From NCBI GenBank assembly GCA_030621535.1, contig JAUXHM010000081.1, positions 1 to 5,432 on the forward strand: 5,432 bases of DNA. The letters run 5' to 3'. Origin of the DNA: Candidatus Methanophagales archaeon. Its GTDB lineage: Archaea; Halobacteriota; Syntropharchaeia; Alkanophagales; Methanospirareceae. A program made the position numbers and the translations under genes. The first letter of the stretch is position 1, and each line of letters starts with the position of its first letter. The notes under the pieces are model-generated. The model was not told the origin of the DNA. It saw nothing but the letters and a program-made list of their open reading frames with translations, and did not search any database. Below, piece after piece: positions 4,596 to 5,432 of this stretch.

Positions 4596-5432
4596 TTAGG
4601 ACCCTACTGAAAGCACAACCGGATCATGTCCCAAAAATTCCGCAGCAGTCATAACTTTCTTTTTTGCTCCCTTAGCCGTATTCCACACCCTTTCAGTCCT
4701 TTCCCTGAATTTCCTATCCCGCGGCAAGTGATGGTCGTAAATAATCAATTCCGCATCAATTTCATGTACTATTTTCACTGCATTCTCCACTGCCCGGTTT
4801 AAATTAATCCGGTTCAGCAAATAGCCAAACATGTAGGTCATAGGACCATCCAGAATCAGCACCTGTGGATTTTCGTGGATTATTTGCTGCGCATAATCCT
4901 CGATTATAGGACCGTCGAGGTCAGAAGAATGAATAAATTTCTCGTTTTCATGCTCGACAATGGTATAAAACACCCACCCCACGCGTGAGAACTCTATTCC
5001 ATGAAACAGCGGTTTACTGAATCGAAGCGTGGTATCACCGAATTTAAACGCTTTGTCTTCTGGATATTTCACTTTAAGCGAAGGAAAGTTGAGTTCAGGA
5101 ATCGCTGGATTTTTAGCCCAGTTAGCAACTCTGCCATCAAACCATCGCTTCCCTTTTTCAAAAAGTTCTGACCTTCTTTTATTATAATCGCCGAAATCCT
5201 TATGGCGGGCTATCGGTAACTCTGCCAATGGGTCAGGATATTTTTTCCTTCTTCCCTTTGTTTTCATTAATGATTCAAGATTTTTTTCCCCATAAGTCGC
5301 ACAGATAGAGGAATAGAAACTGGTTGCTCGTGCTCGCTGTGAGTCATTTATGTATTCATTGGGATTTTTTGCGAACACCAGCTTATCCTTATAAATGCTC
5401 AAATCGGTTGGGAAGTAATGGTCATAATGGTA
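4596..5432 (-). CDS. UPF0282 family metallo-beta-lactamase-fold protein, N-terminus outside window
   Basis: The frame is open to the window edge, and the first visible codons read YHYDHYFPTD. That is the end of a metal-binding H-x-H-x-D-H-type motif, so the true start lies beyond 5432; the TTG at 5402 is not the start. About 278 codons are visible and a few dozen are missing, fitting a family length near 300. Features of UPF0282/COG2248, counted from the first visible codon, are 'SQRARA' (31-36), 'FSKPLFHG' (138-145), 'FIHSSDLDGP' with H168, D171 and D173 (166-175), 'LILDGPMTY' (192-200), 'IIYDHHLPRD' (230-239) and 'MTAAEFLG' (261-268). These are predicted metal-dependent hydrolases of unknown substrate, mostly archaeal. 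It is convergent with the nuclease-like gene, with the attC-like hairpin between the two stops. Confidence 0.88.
   Translation of the reverse strand, partial: YHYDHYFPTDLSIYKDKLVFAKNPNEYINDSQRARATSFYSSICATYGEKNLESLMKTKGRRKKYPDPLAELPIARHKDFGDYNKRRSELFEKGKRWFDGRVANWAKNPAIPELNFPSLKVKYPEDKAFKFGDTTLRFSKPLFHGIEFSRVGWVFYTIVEHENEKFIHSSDLDGPIIEDYAQQIIHENPQVLILDGPMTYMFGYLLNRINLNRAVENAVKIVHEIDAELIIYDHHLPRDRKFRERTERVWNTAKGAKKKVMTAAEFLGHDPVVLSVGS

Noticed and set aside
5100..5402. Start of the UPF0282 gene at the TTG at 5402
   Set aside because: The frame stays open upstream and carries the metal-binding HYDH residues right before this codon, so the gene clearly begins outside the window.
3081..5432. Functional link between the two metallo-beta-lactamase-fold genes
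   Set aside because: They belong to different families (COG1237 and UPF0282), lie on opposite strands and are separated by accessory DNA, so proximity alone does not support a shared system.

Overview
The window looks like euryarchaeal chromosomal DNA, from a methanogen or anaerobic methane-oxidising type of lineage. The evidence is a DUF99/UPF0215 gene and a UPF0282 gene (both families mainly archaeal), AT-rich TATA-type promoter elements, GGTG/GAGG-type ribosome binding sites, poly-T terminators, and a tRNA-Ser with discriminator G and no encoded CCA. The lineage is inferred from gene content and style and was not tested by a search.

Layout. From 1 to 1191 two genes lie on the minus strand: the N-terminal 166 codons of a DUF99 protein, cut by the window edge, and an unrecognised 163-residue soluble protein. 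Between them are about 200 bases that hold the last 20 or so codons of a GxxxExxY-type protein, framed by short 10-base-period repeats: a decayed mobile-type gene. A short AT-rich divergent promoter region (1207-1263) separates these from a plus-strand membrane flippase-like protein (YbhN/AglD/UPF0104 type, 1264-2286), which ends in a T7 terminator. Next, on the minus strand, come tRNA-Ser(CGA) (2310-2395) and, 22 bases upstream of it, a small multi-drug-export-family membrane protein (2418-3005). A second divergent spacer leads to a plus-strand metallo-beta-lactamase-fold hydrolase of the COG1237 type (3081-3737).

The part from 3738 to 4595 looks like accessory DNA. It starts with an AT-rich spacer with small hairpins and a promoter. 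A well-supported start follows, for a tiny reading frame that appears broken by one extra base (3878-3968). Next is a PD-(D/E)XK-like nuclease-fold protein (3944-4465) whose expected catalytic lysine position is a glycine. Twenty-odd bases after its stop lies an imperfect hairpin with the architecture of an integron attC site (4488-4563). This is the best candidate for something unusual: a possible single gene cassette in an archaeal chromosome. The window closes with a minus-strand UPF0282 metallo-beta-lactamase-fold protein (4596 to the edge), whose N-terminus is outside the window.

Most intact genes are single-gene or two-gene housekeeping-style units with no obvious shared pathway. The two metallo-hydrolases belong to different families and need not work together. 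No transposase, integrase, CRISPR array or replication origin is visible.
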